Positions 52,581 through 62,922 are shown, counted from the first letter of the stretch. The stretch is DNA of 64,000 nucleotides from Kribbella turkmenica (GCF_004348725.1 NZ_SMKR01000001.1:52073-116072); one strand, 5' to 3'. Program-made: numbers and translations. Notes: generated by a model not told the origin, from the letters alone.

Positions 52581-53777
52581 CTACTTCCAGGGTGGAAGGA
52601 GAGTCTCGATGACGCCGGGGATGTTGATGATCGGCGTCGTCGGGAGCGACAGGGTCGGGAACGGCCAAGGCCAGGACGGCTGACCTGGTGTCGGCAGGGT
52701 CGGGACGACCGTCGGCGACGCCAACGGTGTGCCGGATGCCGACGGCTTCGGCGGCGTCTTCAGCGTCGGCGGCGGAGTGTTCGACTCCTCCACGATCGTC
52801 GTGTCCACCGGCTTCGTCGGCGTCACGCTCGGCGCCGTGCTCGGCTCCGCCGTCGGCTTGCCGGACGGGCCCGTGCTCGGCTCGCTCACCGGGCCACTCG
52901 GCTCGGTGGTGTTGTTCGGCGCGGCCGGCTGGCTGCCGCCCTTGACCGGCTTCGGCTGCTCGCACTTCGGGCAGGCGGCCGTGGTGTGACCGGCCAGCTG
53001 CTCGATGGTGGCGAGCGCCTCGACGGCGGACTTCAACGACTCCGGCGGCAGTTTCGGCGCGAGCTCACCAAGAGCCTGGCGGGCACTGGTGATGAACTGC
53101 GTGACCGCCGTGATCGAGCTTGCGTCGCCGTCCTGCTGGTACGACGCGACCAGCCGGGACACGCCCTTGCGGGCCTGCGCGGAGAAGTCTTCGAGAGTGG
53201 CGTTGATGGTGCCCACGTCGCCGCCGGACTCGGCCAGCGCCTGGACTTCGGACAGTCGGGTCATCGCATGCGCGAGATCGCGCCGGCCCCGGGAGTCGTC
53301 CCCGACGCTGACGTTGGTGGAGACGTTCTCGATGCTGCGCTTCATCCCGTACAAGGTGTCGCCGGGCATCGCCTGCTGAGCGGCAGCGGCAGAACCGATG
53401 CCACCTCCGAGCAGGACCAGCGCGGCGGTACTGGCCACGAGCCGGATGCGCCGGCCGTGACGATGGCGGATATCTGTCACGGACGCGTCGACGTCCTCGC
53501 GGGTCGGCGGATCGTCCGAGTCGTCCGGAGTGCTGCGCACCATCGTCGGAGTCGTCGTGGCCGCTCGCGCCGCCGCCTGCTCCATCAGGCGGTGCCGCAA
53601 CTCGGCACTGAACTCCGGTCGCGGTGCCACTGCGCCGGCGGTCCTCAGCCGTCCGACGAGTTCCACAGCTTCCATCAGCTCGGGGTCATCGCTCAGTCGC
53701 GAAGAGTGACGGGGCCCGTGATCGACCGCGTGCGCGAAGGCCTCCGCGCGCGCTCGAGCCCTGTGTAGGTCACTCAT
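52581..53777 (-). CDS. rsbN: RsbN-like membrane anti-sigma factor (DUF5667)
   Basis: The 398-residue protein has a cytoplasmic N-terminal part with LSDDPELMEAVELVGRL, one transmembrane helix at about 112-132, then an extracytoplasmic DUF5667 domain (AMPGDTLYGMKRSIENVS, FSAQARKGVSRLVASY) and a Pro/Thr/Ser-rich tail with a CPKC pair. In Streptomyces venezuelae, RsbN is the anti-sigma factor of sigma BldN, encoded next to bldN (recalled). The same arrangement here, 108 bases downstream of bldN, supports the call. No ZAS zinc motif is visible. Confidence 0.78.
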   Translation of the reverse strand: MSDLHRARARAEAFAHAVDHGPRHSSRLSDDPELMEAVELVGRLRTAGAVAPRPEFSAELRHRLMEQAAARAATTTPTMVRSTPDDSDDPPTREDVDASVTDIRHRHGRRIRLVASTAALVLLGGGIGSAAAAQQAMPGDTLYGMKRSIENVSTNVSVGDDSRGRRDLAHAMTRLSEVQALAESGGDVGTINATLEDFSAQARKGVSRLVASYQQDGDASSITAVTQFITSARQALGELAPKLPPESLKSAVEALATIEQLAGHTTAACPKCEQPKPVKGGSQPAAPNNTTEPSGPVSEPSTGPSGKPTAEPSTAPSVTPTKPVDTTIVEESNTPPPTLKTPPKPSASGTPLASPTVVPTLPTPGQPSWPWPFPTLSLPTTPIINIPGVIETLLPPWK

Positions 53778-53885
53778 GAGTTCCTCGTTCTCCTCAATGG
53801 CCAGTCGGGGTCACCGACAGGTCCTCACCACGCCAAACGAGGGAACTGCCTGACGGGTTACGAAAGACATTCGTTGTCATCCGCG

Positions 53886-54458
53886 TCACCTCAAGTCCTT
53901 GGGGATAACCTTCGCCAAGTGCCGGACGGCCCTCAGTTGCAGCTGCTTGACGGCGCCCTCGGACTTCTCCATCGCCTTGGCCGTCTCGGCGATCGAGAGG
54001 CCGGCGAAGAATCGCATCGTCAGGCAGTCGCGTTGTTCGTCGGGCAGGGCCGCGACGGCGTCCCGCAGGACCTCGGCGGTGGCGGCGGCCAGGACGTCGA
54101 TCTCCGGCCCCTCGGTCTGCCGGTCGTGCGTCTCGATCTCGTCCGTGACCACCTCGAGCCGGACCCGGCCGGACTTGTAGTGGTCGGTGATGAGGTTCCG
54201 GGCGATCGTCACCAGCCAGGCGCCGAAGTCCCGGCCCTGCCAGCGGAACGAGTCCAGCGCGCGCAGCGCCCGGACGAACGTCTCGCTGGTCAGGTCCTCG
54301 GCGAGCGCCGAGGACGACACCCGCGCGTAGATGTAGCGATAGACGGTGAGCGAGTACTCGTCGTACAGCTCACCGAAGGCACCGACGTCCCCGGCCTGGG
54401 CGCGATCGACGAGCTCCGCACGTCTCATCCCGTCCGGGCTTGGCTCCGGCGTCGTCAA
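53886..54458 (-). CDS. bldN: BldN-like ECF sigma factor
   Basis: The 190-residue sigma factor has region 2 (AFGELYDEYSLTVYRYIYAR, AEDLTSETFVRALRAL, FGAWLVTIARNLITDHYK, in order) and region 4 (ALPDEQRDCLTMRFFAGLSIAETAKAM, EGAVKQLQLRAVRHLA). TTG 54458 is chosen because GGGGAG lies 6 bases upstream and only 13 bases separate it from the HAD stop. A longer frame from ATG 54527 would overlap the HAD gene. Streptomyces BldN is made with an N-terminal pro-sequence of about 86 residues that must be cleaved (recalled); this protein has only about 16 residues before the sigma fold, so such processing is not expected. Confidence 0.87.
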   Translation of the reverse strand: MTTPEPSPDGMRRAELVDRAQAGDVGAFGELYDEYSLTVYRYIYARVSSSALAEDLTSETFVRALRALDSFRWQGRDFGAWLVTIARNLITDHYKSGRVRLEVVTDEIETHDRQTEGPEIDVLAAATAEVLRDAVAALPDEQRDCLTMRFFAGLSIAETAKAMEKSEGAVKQLQLRAVRHLAKVIPKDLR

Positions 54459-54471
54459 GATTTCTCCCCGT

Positions 54472-55353
54472 TCAACTGACACGTCTTCTGACACATCCGC
54501 GAATGGCCACAGCGGCTGAGACAGCACCGAGCGTTACGCCTGAAGCACCCGCTGTCAACAGTCCGAGGCGTGCCGCCTTCCGTCCAGTCCGATAGTCACG
54601 AATGCGCCAGCCGGCTACTTCCGCGTGGCGGCGCAGCCTGCTGTCGGGGTTGATCGCGCATGGATTCCCCACCAACTCGAGCATCGGCAGGTCGTTCACC
54701 GAGTCCGAGTACGCCGCACAGGAGGCCAGGTTCAGCCCCTCGTGCGCCGCAAGCGCGCGGACGGCCTCCGCCTTGGCCGGGCCATGCAGGATGTCGCCCA
54801 CGAGTTCACCTGTATATATCCCGTCACGCTCTGCTGCAACCGTTCCGAGCGCGCCGGTCAGTCCCAGCCGCCTGGCGAGCAGTCGCGCGACCTCCACCGG
54901 AGCGGCCGTGACCAGCCAGACCCGCTCGCCGGTGTCGAGATGCTGCTGGGCCAGCGCCCGGGTTCCCGGCCAGATCCGGTCGGCCATGATCTCGTCGAAG
55001 ATCTCCTCGACCAGGATCTGCACCTCGGACACCCGGTGGCCGGCGATGAACGTCAGCGCCGCGGCCCGGGCGTTCGCGACCGAGTCCGGGGTCTCACCCT
55101 GGAGCCGGAACCTCAACTGCGCAAAGGCTTTCTGCGCGATCTCGCCGGTCGTGAAGAACTTCCGCCGGTAGAGCCCGCGGGCCAGGTGGAACATCGAGGC
55201 GCCCTGCAGCATCGTGTTGTCGACGTCGAAGAACGCGGCCGCGTCCGGCACCGGACGTGTCCGCAGCGCGGTCTCGACCTCGGCGGCCGCGGCGCTGGCC
55301 TCCCCGGCCAGCACCGACCTCGCACGCAGGTCGCGCGACGAACCCCAACCCAT
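54472..55353 (-). CDS. HAD-superfamily phosphatase (SerB-like)
   Basis: The 293-residue protein has the HAD motif I DVDNTML (about 43-49), motif II VWLVTAAP, a Lys region AKAEAVRAL and motif III AYSDSVNDLPML. It belongs to the HAD-IB phosphoserine phosphatase-like group. A hydrophobic C-terminal helix (about 264-284) suggests membrane attachment. It lies 13 bases upstream of bldN in one operon, as in Streptomyces (recalled). Substrate unknown. Confidence 0.85.
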   Translation of the reverse strand: MGWGSSRDLRARSVLAGEASAAAAEVETALRTRPVPDAAAFFDVDNTMLQGASMFHLARGLYRRKFFTTGEIAQKAFAQLRFRLQGETPDSVANARAAALTFIAGHRVSEVQILVEEIFDEIMADRIWPGTRALAQQHLDTGERVWLVTAAPVEVARLLARRLGLTGALGTVAAERDGIYTGELVGDILHGPAKAEAVRALAAHEGLNLASCAAYSDSVNDLPMLELVGNPCAINPDSRLRRHAEVAGWRIRDYRTGRKAARLGLLTAGASGVTLGAVSAAVAIRGCVRRRVS

Positions 55354-55465
55354 GTGTGAGGACCTTAGGGCACGGCACCCCGCTCTGTCGCCTACTGCGC
55401 GTCACCGTCTCACACCGGCGGCAGGCCGGGGCGCCGTGACCACCGCCACGTGACAGACTCGTCGG

Positions 55466-56905
55466 GTGAACTTCAACTTCGCGGACATTCTTCGTGACAC
55501 AGCGCAACGTCACGGCGAACGTCTCGCGCTGGTCGACGGCGACCGCCGGCTGACCTGGAGCGAGCTCGACGTGGCCGTCGACAGGGCTGCCCAGGGGTTC
55601 TCGGCGGCCGGTCTGGTGCCCGGGTACCGGGTCATCCTGCTGATGGCCAACAGCGTCGACTTCGTCACGTCCTACCTGGGGATTCTCCGCGCCGGCCTGG
55701 TCGCCGTACCGCTGAACACCGGGCTGACGGCGCGCGAGATCAGCGGTGTCGTCGAGCATTCCGGCGCCCGGCTGGCGGTCGCCGACGGCGACCTGGCGAG
55801 CAAGATCCAGGGCCTCCGGACGGTCCGGGCCGGCGAGCTCGAAGGTGACGCTCCGTTACTTCCGCAGCTCGACCCGGAGACCCTCGCAGTGCTGCTCTAC
55901 ACCTCCGGAACCAGCGGCGACCCGCGCGCGGCGATGCTTTCGCACCGGGCCCTGGCCGCGAACGTGAAGAATCTCTCCGGCCTCGGCCAGGACCGGATGG
56001 GCCCGGACGACATCGTGCTCGGCGTCCTGCCGATGTTCCACGCCTTCGGGCTGAACGCCGTTCTCGGCTGGGCGGTCGCGACCGGCGCCGCCGTCGTGAT
56101 CGAGCCGCGGTTCGACTCCAGCCACACCGTCGATCTGATCAGCAGCTACGGCGTGACCCGCCTGCCGCTGGCTCCGCCGGCGCTGAACGCCCTGCTCGCG
56201 CGCTCCGACCTGCGGGACGCGCTGAGGACGGTGAAGGTCGTGCTCACGGGTGCGTCGACCCTCGACCGCGCGGTGGCCGACCGATTCGAGCAGGAGACCG
56301 AAAAGTACGTCCACCAGGGCTACGGACTGACCGAGGCGTCCCCGGGCGTCACCACCACCCTCGGCGAGGAGAACCCGAAACCGGGCTCGGTCGGCCGCCC
56401 GTTGCCGAACGTCGAAGTGCGGATCGCCGACGAGCAGGGCGAGGACGTCGAGGGTGACGATCCCGGTGAGATCCTGATCCGCGGCGCCAACCTGTTCTCC
56501 GGCTACTGGCCGGACGGCGTCGACGGCCCGGACGAGGACGGCTGGTACCGCACCGGCGACGTCGGCTTCCTGGACGCCGACGGCGACCTGTTCCTGGTGG
56601 ACCGGTTGCGCGAACTGATCATCGTGTCCGGCTTCAACGTCTTCCCGAGCGAGGTCGAGGAGGTCCTGGTCGGCGCTCCGGGCGTCCGCGAGGCCGCGGT
56701 CATCGGCGTACCGTCCGACGAGACCGGCGAGGCGGTGAAGGCGTTCGTCGTACCGCAGACCGGTGCGGCGGTCGACCCGGCCGAGGTGCTGGCGTACGCC
56801 GGGACCCGGTTGGCCCGGTTCAAGTGCCCGGTGGAGATCGAGGTGGTCGACCACCTGCCGCACTCGGTCACCGGCAAGGTCGCCAAGGGGCAGCTACGGA
56901 AATGA
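55466..56905 (+). CDS. AMP-dependent acyl-CoA synthetase family enzyme
   Basis: The 479-residue ANL-superfamily enzyme activates a carboxylic acid with ATP and usually CoA. It has the P-loop YTSGTSGDPRAAMLSH (145-160; the usual Lys is Arg), HQGYGLTEASPG, WYRTGDVGFLD, RLRELIIVSGFNVFPSEVEE in order and the catalytic Lys in HSVTGKVAKGQLR near the end. GTG start, divergent from the HAD gene. It overlaps the glutaredoxin start (ATGA). The substrate (fatty acid or aromatic acid) cannot be told. Confidence 0.88.
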   Translation: MNFNFADILRDTAQRHGERLALVDGDRRLTWSELDVAVDRAAQGFSAAGLVPGYRVILLMANSVDFVTSYLGILRAGLVAVPLNTGLTAREISGVVEHSGARLAVADGDLASKIQGLRTVRAGELEGDAPLLPQLDPETLAVLLYTSGTSGDPRAAMLSHRALAANVKNLSGLGQDRMGPDDIVLGVLPMFHAFGLNAVLGWAVATGAAVVIEPRFDSSHTVDLISSYGVTRLPLAPPALNALLARSDLRDALRTVKVVLTGASTLDRAVADRFEQETEKYVHQGYGLTEASPGVTTTLGEENPKPGSVGRPLPNVEVRIADEQGEDVEGDDPGEILIRGANLFSGYWPDGVDGPDEDGWYRTGDVGFLDADGDLFLVDRLRELIIVSGFNVFPSEVEEVLVGAPGVREAAVIGVPSDETGEAVKAFVVPQTGAAVDPAEVLAYAGTRLARFKCPVEIEVVDHLPHSVTGKVAKGQLRK

Positions 56906-57138
56906 CACGCGTCACGCTCTACGGGAAACCCGGCTGCCACCTGTGCGACGACGCCCGGGCGATCGTCCAGCAGGTCTGCGCCGAGCTCGGCGTCGACTGG
57001 TCCGAGGTCGACATCACGCAGGATGACCGGTTGTTCACCGAGTACGGCGAGCAGATCCCGGTGACCTTCGTGGACGGCAAGCAGCACGACTTCTGGCGGG
57101 TCGACCCGGCTCGGCTCCGGAAGGCGCTCACCTCTTAG
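56902..57138 (+). CDS. Glutaredoxin-like thiol protein
   Basis: The 78-residue thioredoxin-fold protein has a CHLC redox pair in YGKPGCHLCDDA (7-18), the cis-Pro segment QIPVTFVDGK and a C-terminal helix, matching the DUF836/glutaredoxin group. The ATG overlaps the preceding stop. The position just before rex fits the Streptomyces order glutaredoxin-rex-hemA (recalled) and suggests a redox theme. Confidence 0.88.
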   Translation: MTRVTLYGKPGCHLCDDARAIVQQVCAELGVDWSEVDITQDDRLFTEYGEQIPVTFVDGKQHDFWRVDPARLRKALTS

Positions 57139-57168
57139 TGCTGTCGGTCACCTCGGCGTCCGCCGATT

Positions 57169-57197
57169 TTGTTCTCACGTTCACAAGCTCCTAGAGT
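57169..57197 (+). promoter_or_regulatory. rex promoter with overlapping Rex-like operator
   Basis: TTGTTC (57169-57174), 17-base spacer, TAGAGT (57192-57197). The operator TTGTTCTCACGTTCACAA (57169-57186) keeps both ends of the Rex consensus TTGTGAANNNNTTCACAA; the right half is perfect, the left has 4 of 7. Overlap of the -35 and spacer predicts repression by Rex when NADH is low, that is, autoregulation and control of the heme genes. Confidence 0.7.
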
Positions 57198-57253
57198 AAG
57201 AAGAGCCCCGGCCGTCAAGACCGTGGCCGTGGAGAACCGTTCCCAGGAGAATT

Positions 57254-58009
57254 GTGACGCGTGCCAGCAGCCGTCGCCCCGGCCCGCCGACGAGAACCGA
57301 ACGCGGCATCCCCGAGGCGACTGTCGCGCGCTTGCCGGTGTACCTGCGGGCCCTGACCGGGCTGTCCGACAGCGGGATCGCGACCGCGTCGAGCGAGGAC
57401 CTGGCGACCGCGGCCGGGGTGAACTCGGCTAAGCTCCGCAAGGACCTCTCCTACCTCGGTTCCTACGGCACCCGCGGTGTCGGGTACGACGTCGAGTACC
57501 TGCGCTACCAGATCGCCCGCGAGATCGGCGTCACCCAGGACTGGGCCGTCGTCATCGTCGGGATCGGAAACCTGGGACACGCGCTGGCGAACTACTCCGG
57601 TTTCGGCACCCGCGGTTTCCGGATCGTGGCGCTGCTGGACGCCGACCCGAACCTGATCGGCGAGCGGATCGGCGACATGGAGGTCCGCGACTTCGCCGAG
57701 CTGGAGGACATCGTCAAGGCCGACCGGGTCTCGATCGGTGTCATCACCACCCCTGCCGGTCCGGCCCAGGAGGTGTGCGACCGGCTGGTCGCCGCCGGGG
57801 TGACCAGCATCCTGAACTTCGCGCCGGTGGTGCTGTCCGTGCCCGACGGCGTCGACATCCGCAAGGTGGACCTCTCGATCGAGTTGCAGATCCTGGCGTA
57901 CCACGAACAACGAAAGTCCGGAGAGGCGGGGCTCCCCGAGGTGCCCGAACTACCAGCGATGAACGGTCTCACCGATCTGCCGAGCGTCGGGGGAGGTGTC
58001 GGAGCGTGA
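57254..58009 (+). CDS. rex: Redox-sensing repressor Rex
   Basis: Senses NADH/NAD+ and represses respiratory and heme genes. The 251-residue protein has an N-terminal winged helix (about 18-90: IPEATVARLPVYLRAL, SSEDLATAAGVNSAKLRKDLSYLGSYGTRGVGYDV in sequence) and a Rossmann domain with IVGIGNLGHAL and DADPNLIG. GTG 57254 follows AGGAG by about 4-5 bases. A Rex-like operator overlaps its own promoter. The stop overlaps the hemA start by 3 bases. Confidence 0.96.
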   Translation: MTRASSRRPGPPTRTERGIPEATVARLPVYLRALTGLSDSGIATASSEDLATAAGVNSAKLRKDLSYLGSYGTRGVGYDVEYLRYQIAREIGVTQDWAVVIVGIGNLGHALANYSGFGTRGFRIVALLDADPNLIGERIGDMEVRDFAELEDIVKADRVSIGVITTPAGPAQEVCDRLVAAGVTSILNFAPVVLSVPDGVDIRKVDLSIELQILAYHEQRKSGEAGLPEVPELPAMNGLTDLPSVGGGVGA

Positions 58010-59322
58010 GCTACCTGGTCGTCGGGATCAGCCACCGCTCAGCTGACATCAACGTCCTCGAGCGGGTGGCGCTCGACGCGGACGCGGCGACCAAGCTGGC
58101 CCTTGCGGTCAAGCACACCCCGGCCGTCTCGGAGTCCGCGGTGCTGGCCACCTGCAACCGGACCGAGGTGTACGCGACCGTCGACCGGTTCCACGCCGGC
58201 ATGGACGAGGTCACCGCGATCCTGTCCGACGTCACCGGCGTACCGCTGCTGGACCTGGCCGAGCACCTCTACGTGCACTTCGAGGAAGGCGCGGTCGCGC
58301 ACCTGTTCCAGGTGTCGGTCGGGCTGGACTCGATGGTCGTCGGCGAAAGCCAGATCCTCGGTCAGGTGAAGGAGTCGCTGCGCGTCGGCCAGGACCTGGA
58401 GACCATCGGTACCGGCCTGAACGCCGTGTTCCAGCACGCCTTGCGGGTCGGCAAGCGGGCCCGCGCGGAGACCGGGATCGACTCGGCCGGACGCTCGGTC
58501 GTGTCGGCCGGGCTGGACGCGGTCGGCGGCTTCGAAGGCCGCCGCGCCCTGATCATCGGCGCCGGCTCGATGGCCTCGCTGGCCGCGCAGACCCTGCTCA
58601 ACGGCGGCGCGCAGAGCGTGACGATCGCCAATCGCAACTACGACCGCGCGGTCGCGCTGGCCGAGCGGGTCGGCGGTACGGCGATCCAGCTGGCAGCCGT
58701 GCCGGACGCGCTCGCCGAGGCGGACCTGGTGGTCTCGTGCACCGGCGCGCGGGGCGTCGTACTGACCGAGGAGATGATCCGGAACGCGTCCGACGGACGC
58801 CCGCTCGGCGTCCTCGACGTCGCCCTGCCGCGGGACGTCGCGCCCGAGGCCGCGCGCATCCCGGGGGTCACCCTGGTCACGCTGGCCGACCTCGCCGGAA
58901 CGGCGGGCGGCAGCGAGGACGACATCGACGAGGTACGCCGGATCGTCTCGGAGGAGACGGCCTCGTTCGAGGCCATCCGGCGGGCCGCGTCGGTCGCGCC
59001 GACCGTGGTCGCGCTGCGGACGATGGCGACCGAGCTGGTCGAGGCCGAGCTGGCCAGGCTGGACCGGAAGCTGCCGGGGCTGGACGACATCCAGCGGCAC
59101 GAGGTGGCCCGGACCATTCGTCGCGTCGTCGACAAGGTCCTGCACACCCCGACCGTGCGGGTGAAGGAGTTGGCCGCCGATCCGGGCGGCCCGACGTACG
59201 CCGACGCCCTGCGCGAGCTGTTCGCGCTGGATCCGGCCACCGTCGACGCGGTCACGACCGCGAAGACCCCGGAGGAGACCAGCAACACCCGCGCCGACGC
59301 GACCGGAGGTGACCGCGCATGA
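58006..59322 (+). CDS. hemA: Glutamyl-tRNA reductase
   Basis: First committed step of tetrapyrrole synthesis: reduces glutamyl-tRNA to glutamate semialdehyde with NADPH. The 438-residue protein has the catalytic Cys50 in LATCNRTE, the NADP site [16 protein letters not shown] and the C-terminal dimerisation helix. GTG 58006 follows GGGGGAGG; it overlaps rex. Tightly coupled to hemC (ATGA). Confidence 0.96.
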   Translation: MSYLVVGISHRSADINVLERVALDADAATKLALAVKHTPAVSESAVLATCNRTEVYATVDRFHAGMDEVTAILSDVTGVPLLDLAEHLYVHFEEGAVAHLFQVSVGLDSMVVGESQILGQVKESLRVGQDLETIGTGLNAVFQHALRVGKRARAETGIDSAGRSVVSAGLDAVGGFEGRRALIIGAGSMASLAAQTLLNGGAQSVTIANRNYDRAVALAERVGGTAIQLAAVPDALAEADLVVSCTGARGVVLTEEMIRNASDGRPLGVLDVALPRDVAPEAARIPGVTLVTLADLAGTAGGSEDDIDEVRRIVSEETASFEAIRRAASVAPTVVALRTMATELVEAELARLDRKLPGLDDIQRHEVARTIRRVVDKVLHTPTVRVKELAADPGGPTYADALRELFALDPATVDAVTTAKTPEETSNTRADATGGDRA

Positions 59323-60200
59323 TCAGGCTTGGTACGCGGCGGTCCGCCCTGGCGACCGCGCAGGCGACCTGGGTGGCCGACCGGTTGCGGGCCCTGGGTC
59401 ACGACGTCGAGCTCGTCCCGATCGTCACCACCGGCGACGTGAACCGGGCACCGCTGGAGCAGATCGGCGGCACCGGCGTCTTCGTCAGCGCGCTGCGCGA
59501 CGCCTTGCTGGCCAAGGAGATCGACATCGCGGTGCACTCGCTCAAGGACCTGCCGACGGCGCCGGTCGAGGCCCTCGCCATCGGCGCCTTGCCGGTGCGG
59601 GAAGACCCGCGCGACGTGCTCGTCGCCCGGGACGGGCTGACCCTCGGAGAGCTGCCGCGCGGCGCTCTCGTCGGCACCGGCTCACCTCGCCGGGTCGCCC
59701 AGCTGGACGCGCTCGGCCTCGGTCTGGAGTGCACCGGGATCCGCGGCAACGTGGACACCCGGATCGGCATGGTGGCCGAGGGCAAATTGGACGCGGTGGT
59801 ACTGGCAAGGGCAGGGTTGTCCCGGTTGGGACGGCTCGCCGAGGTGACCGAGACGCTGGATCCGATCCAGGTCCTGCCGGCTCCCGGACAAGGTGCCCTG
59901 GGCATCGAGTGCCGGGCGGACGACACCGCGGTGCTGACCGCGCTGGCCCCGCTGGAGGACCCGGCCACCCGGGCAGCGGTGACGGCGGAGCGGCAGCTGC
60001 TCGCCACTCTCGAGGCGGGATGCACGGCTCCGGTCGGTGCGCTCGCCGAGGTGGTCGAAGGTGAGGACGGTCCGGAGCTGTGGCTACGGGGAGCGCTCGG
60101 CCAGGACGACGGCGTACGACGGCTGTCGGCCAACGGGCCGGTGGACGACCCGGTGGCTCTCGGCAAGGCGCTGGCAAACGAGTTGCTGGAGCAGACATGA
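59319..60200 (+). CDS. hemC: Porphobilinogen deaminase (hydroxymethylbilane synthase)
   Basis: Joins four porphobilinogens into hydroxymethylbilane. The 293-residue protein has the catalytic Asp77 in HSLKDLPT, the GTGSPRR arginine loop (119-125), and the cofactor-binding Cys235 in [11 protein letters not shown]. Overlaps hemA and hemD by ATGA. Confidence 0.96.
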   Translation: MIRLGTRRSALATAQATWVADRLRALGHDVELVPIVTTGDVNRAPLEQIGGTGVFVSALRDALLAKEIDIAVHSLKDLPTAPVEALAIGALPVREDPRDVLVARDGLTLGELPRGALVGTGSPRRVAQLDALGLGLECTGIRGNVDTRIGMVAEGKLDAVVLARAGLSRLGRLAEVTETLDPIQVLPAPGQGALGIECRADDTAVLTALAPLEDPATRAAVTAERQLLATLEAGCTAPVGALAEVVEGEDGPELWLRGALGQDDGVRRLSANGPVDDPVALGKALANELLEQT

Positions 60201-61933
60201 CACCGGCACAGGGCACGACGGCCAAGAAGACGAGCAGGACGAGGACGAGGGCGAAGGCAGACGTGAGCAGCGCGAAGACAGCGGCCACCGCGGCATCCAG
60301 GACACCTCAGAAAGTGCCGGCCAAGGCGGCCGCCACCGGCACGGTCAAGCAGACCAGACCACTCGGCCACGTCACGTTCGTCGGTGTCGGTCCGGGCGAT
60401 CCGTCCCTGCTGACCCTGGCCGGCCGCGACGTCCTGGCGAACGCCGACGCCGTCGTGGTCGAGGGCCCCGAGCACGACCCCTTCCTGGTGTACTGCAAGC
60501 CGGGCGTCGAGGTGGTCGACGGCAGCGGCGCCGAGGGCAGCCGGGCGCTACGGGTCGCCGCCCGGGCCCGGCTGGTCGTGAAGACGGCCAAGTCCGCGGC
60601 GAACGTCGTCCGCCTGCTGACCGGTGACCCGTTCACCTTCTCCAGTGGCGCCGAGGAGGCGGCCGCGTGCCGCAAGGCCGGCATCAGCTTCAACATCATC
60701 CCCGGTGTCAGCGAGGTCAGCGCGGTTCCGGCGTACGCGGGGATCCCGCTGACGATGAAGGGCGACCGCGAGGTCACCGTCCTCGATCTGGCCGAGGCGA
60801 AGCTGGACCTGACCCGGCTGCACCCCAAGCAGACGCTGGTGCTGCTGAACGCTGTCGAGGTCCTGAAGGAGACCGCCGCGGCTCTGGTCGAGGCCGGCTT
60901 CGACGCCGGCACGCCGGTCGCGGTTACGGTCGGCGGGACGACGACCTCGCAGACCAGCGTGGTCGGCACCCTGGAGACGATCGTCGCCGACCTGCGCGCG
61001 GCCAAGGTGACCGGCGAGGCCGTCGTCGTGGTCGGCGCCGTGGTCGAGCAGCGCGAGGCGCTGTCCTGGTTCGAGACCAAGCCGCTGTTCGGCTGGCGGA
61101 TCCTGGTGCCGCGCACCAAGGACCAGGCCGGCCCGCTGATGGACCGGCTCCGCCGGTACGGCGCGATGCCGGAAGAGGTCCCGACCATCTCGGTCGAGCC
61201 GCCGCGCAACCCGCAGCAGATGGACAAGGCCATCCGCGGCCTGGTCGAGGGCCGCTACGAGTGGGTCGCGTTCACCTCGGTCAACGCGGTCAAGGCGGTC
61301 CGGGAGAAGTTCGACGAGTACGGCCTGGACGCACGCGCGTTCTCCGGGCTGAAGATCGCCGCGGTCGGCGACAAGACCGCCGAGGCGATCGGTGCCTGGG
61401 GCATCCGTCCCGACCTGGTCCCGTCCGGTGAACAGTCCGCCGCCGGCCTGGTGGAGGACTGGCCGCCGTTCGACGAGGTGCTGGACCCGATCAACCGGGT
61501 CTTCCTGCCGCGCGCCGACATCGCCACCGAGACGCTCGTCGCCGGTCTCACCGATCTCGGCTGGGAGGTCGACGATGTGACGGCGTACCGGACCGTCCGG
61601 GCCGCCCCGCCGCCCGCGCCGACCCGCGAGGCGATCAAGTCCGGCAAGTTCGACGCGGTCGTGTTCACTTCGTCCTCGACCGTGCGCAACCTGGTCGGCA
61701 TCGCCGGCAAGCCGCACGCGTCGACGGTGATCGCGGTCATCGGCCCGGCCACCCTGAAGACCGCCGAGGAGCACGGCCTGCGGGTCGACGCGATGGCCGA
61801 GACGCCGTCCGCCGAGGAGCTCGCCGACGCCCTCGCCCGGTTCGGCGCCGACCGGCGTGACACCATGATCGAGGCCGGTGAACCGGTCACCCGTCCGTCC
61901 GAGCGCCGCTCGGGCTCCCGTCGGAAGAGCTGA
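60197..61933 (+). CDS. hemD: Uroporphyrinogen-III synthase with degenerate methyltransferase domain
   Basis: The 578-residue fusion has a basic Ala/Lys/Thr-rich tail (1-53), a CobA/SUMT-like domain (about 55-300) and the HemD domain (about 310-555, [61 protein letters not shown]). In the SUMT part [12 protein letters not shown] is retained, but the usual YDRLV is VEGPE and the GRGGEE motif reads SSGAEE, so methylation is doubtful. The same degenerate fusion occurs in Streptomyces (recalled). HemD cyclises hydroxymethylbilane. ATG 60197 overlaps hemC; a longer frame is spurious. Confidence 0.92.
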   Translation: MTPAQGTTAKKTSRTRTRAKADVSSAKTAATAASRTPQKVPAKAAATGTVKQTRPLGHVTFVGVGPGDPSLLTLAGRDVLANADAVVVEGPEHDPFLVYCKPGVEVVDGSGAEGSRALRVAARARLVVKTAKSAANVVRLLTGDPFTFSSGAEEAAACRKAGISFNIIPGVSEVSAVPAYAGIPLTMKGDREVTVLDLAEAKLDLTRLHPKQTLVLLNAVEVLKETAAALVEAGFDAGTPVAVTVGGTTTSQTSVVGTLETIVADLRAAKVTGEAVVVVGAVVEQREALSWFETKPLFGWRILVPRTKDQAGPLMDRLRRYGAMPEEVPTISVEPPRNPQQMDKAIRGLVEGRYEWVAFTSVNAVKAVREKFDEYGLDARAFSGLKIAAVGDKTAEAIGAWGIRPDLVPSGEQSAAGLVEDWPPFDEVLDPINRVFLPRADIATETLVAGLTDLGWEVDDVTAYRTVRAAPPPAPTREAIKSGKFDAVVFTSSSTVRNLVGIAGKPHASTVIAVIGPATLKTAEEHGLRVDAMAETPSAEELADALARFGADRRDTMIEAGEPVTRPSERRSGSRRKS

Positions 61934-61938
61934 TAGAC

Positions 61939-62916
61939 GTGCCTGGATTCCCGGAGATCAGGCCGCGGCGGCTTCGGTCGTCGGCGGCGCTACGCAGGCT
62001 GGTCGCGGAGACCACGCTGGAACCGCGGCAGCTGATCCTGCCGATGTTCATCCGGGAGGACGCCCGCGAGCCGATCGCGATCAGGTCGATGCCGGGCGTC
62101 TACCAGCACACCCGCGACACCGCGCGGAAGGCGGTCGCCGAGGCCGCCCAGCTCGGACTCGGTGGCGTCATGCTGTTCGGCGTCCCGTCCTCCAAGGACG
62201 AGACCGGCTCGGGCGGGATCGACCCGGACGGCATCCTGAACGTCGCGATCCGGGACGCGGTCTCCGAGGCCGGTGACTCGCTGCTGGTGATGGCGGACCT
62301 CTGCCTGGACGAGTTCACCTCGCACGGGCACTGCGGCGTACTCGACTCCGCCGGCCGCGTGGACAACGACGCGACCCTGAAGCTCTACGCCGAGATGGGC
62401 GTCGCCCAGGCCTCCGCCGGCGCACACGTCGTCGGTCCGTCCGGCATGATGGACGGCCAGGTCGGAGCCGTCCGGACGGCGCTCGACGCGGCCGGATTCG
62501 TGGACACGGTGATCCTCGCGTACGCCGTGAAGTACGCGTCGGCCTTCTTCGGCCCGTTCCGCGAGGCCGTCGACTCGTCGCTGCAAGGTGACCGCAAGAC
62601 CTACCAGCAGGATCCCGCCAACGCGCGCGAGGCGCTGCGCGAGGTCGATCTGGACGTGGCCGAAGGCGCCGACATCGTAATGGTGAAGCCGGCGCTGGCC
62701 TACCTGGACATCATCCGGCAGGTGCGGGACCACGTGGACGTGCCGGTGGCGGCGTACAACATCTCCGGCGAGTACGCGATGGTCGAAGCAGCCGCCGCCA
62801 ACGGCTGGATCGACCGCGACCGCGCCATCCTGGAAACCCTCACCAGCATCCGCCGCGCCGGCGCCGAAACGATCCTCACCTACTGGGCAGCCGAGGCCGT
62901 CCACCTGCTCCGGTAG
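61939..62916 (+). CDS. hemB: Delta-aminolevulinic acid dehydratase
   Basis: Condenses two aminolevulinates to porphobilinogen. The 325-residue barrel has the two Schiff-base lysines, Lys198 (AYAVKYAS) and Lys250 (MVKPALAY). The metal loop reads [14 protein letters not shown], with two Cys and one Asp where strict zinc enzymes have three Cys. GTG start 5 bases after the hemD stop. Last gene of the rex-hem operon. Confidence 0.96.
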   Translation: MPGFPEIRPRRLRSSAALRRLVAETTLEPRQLILPMFIREDAREPIAIRSMPGVYQHTRDTARKAVAEAAQLGLGGVMLFGVPSSKDETGSGGIDPDGILNVAIRDAVSEAGDSLLVMADLCLDEFTSHGHCGVLDSAGRVDNDATLKLYAEMGVAQASAGAHVVGPSGMMDGQVGAVRTALDAAGFVDTVILAYAVKYASAFFGPFREAVDSSLQGDRKTYQQDPANAREALREVDLDVAEGADIVMVKPALAYLDIIRQVRDHVDVPVAAYNISGEYAMVEAAAANGWIDRDRAILETLTSIRRAGAETILTYWAAEAVHLLR

Positions 62917-62922
62917 TCCACC

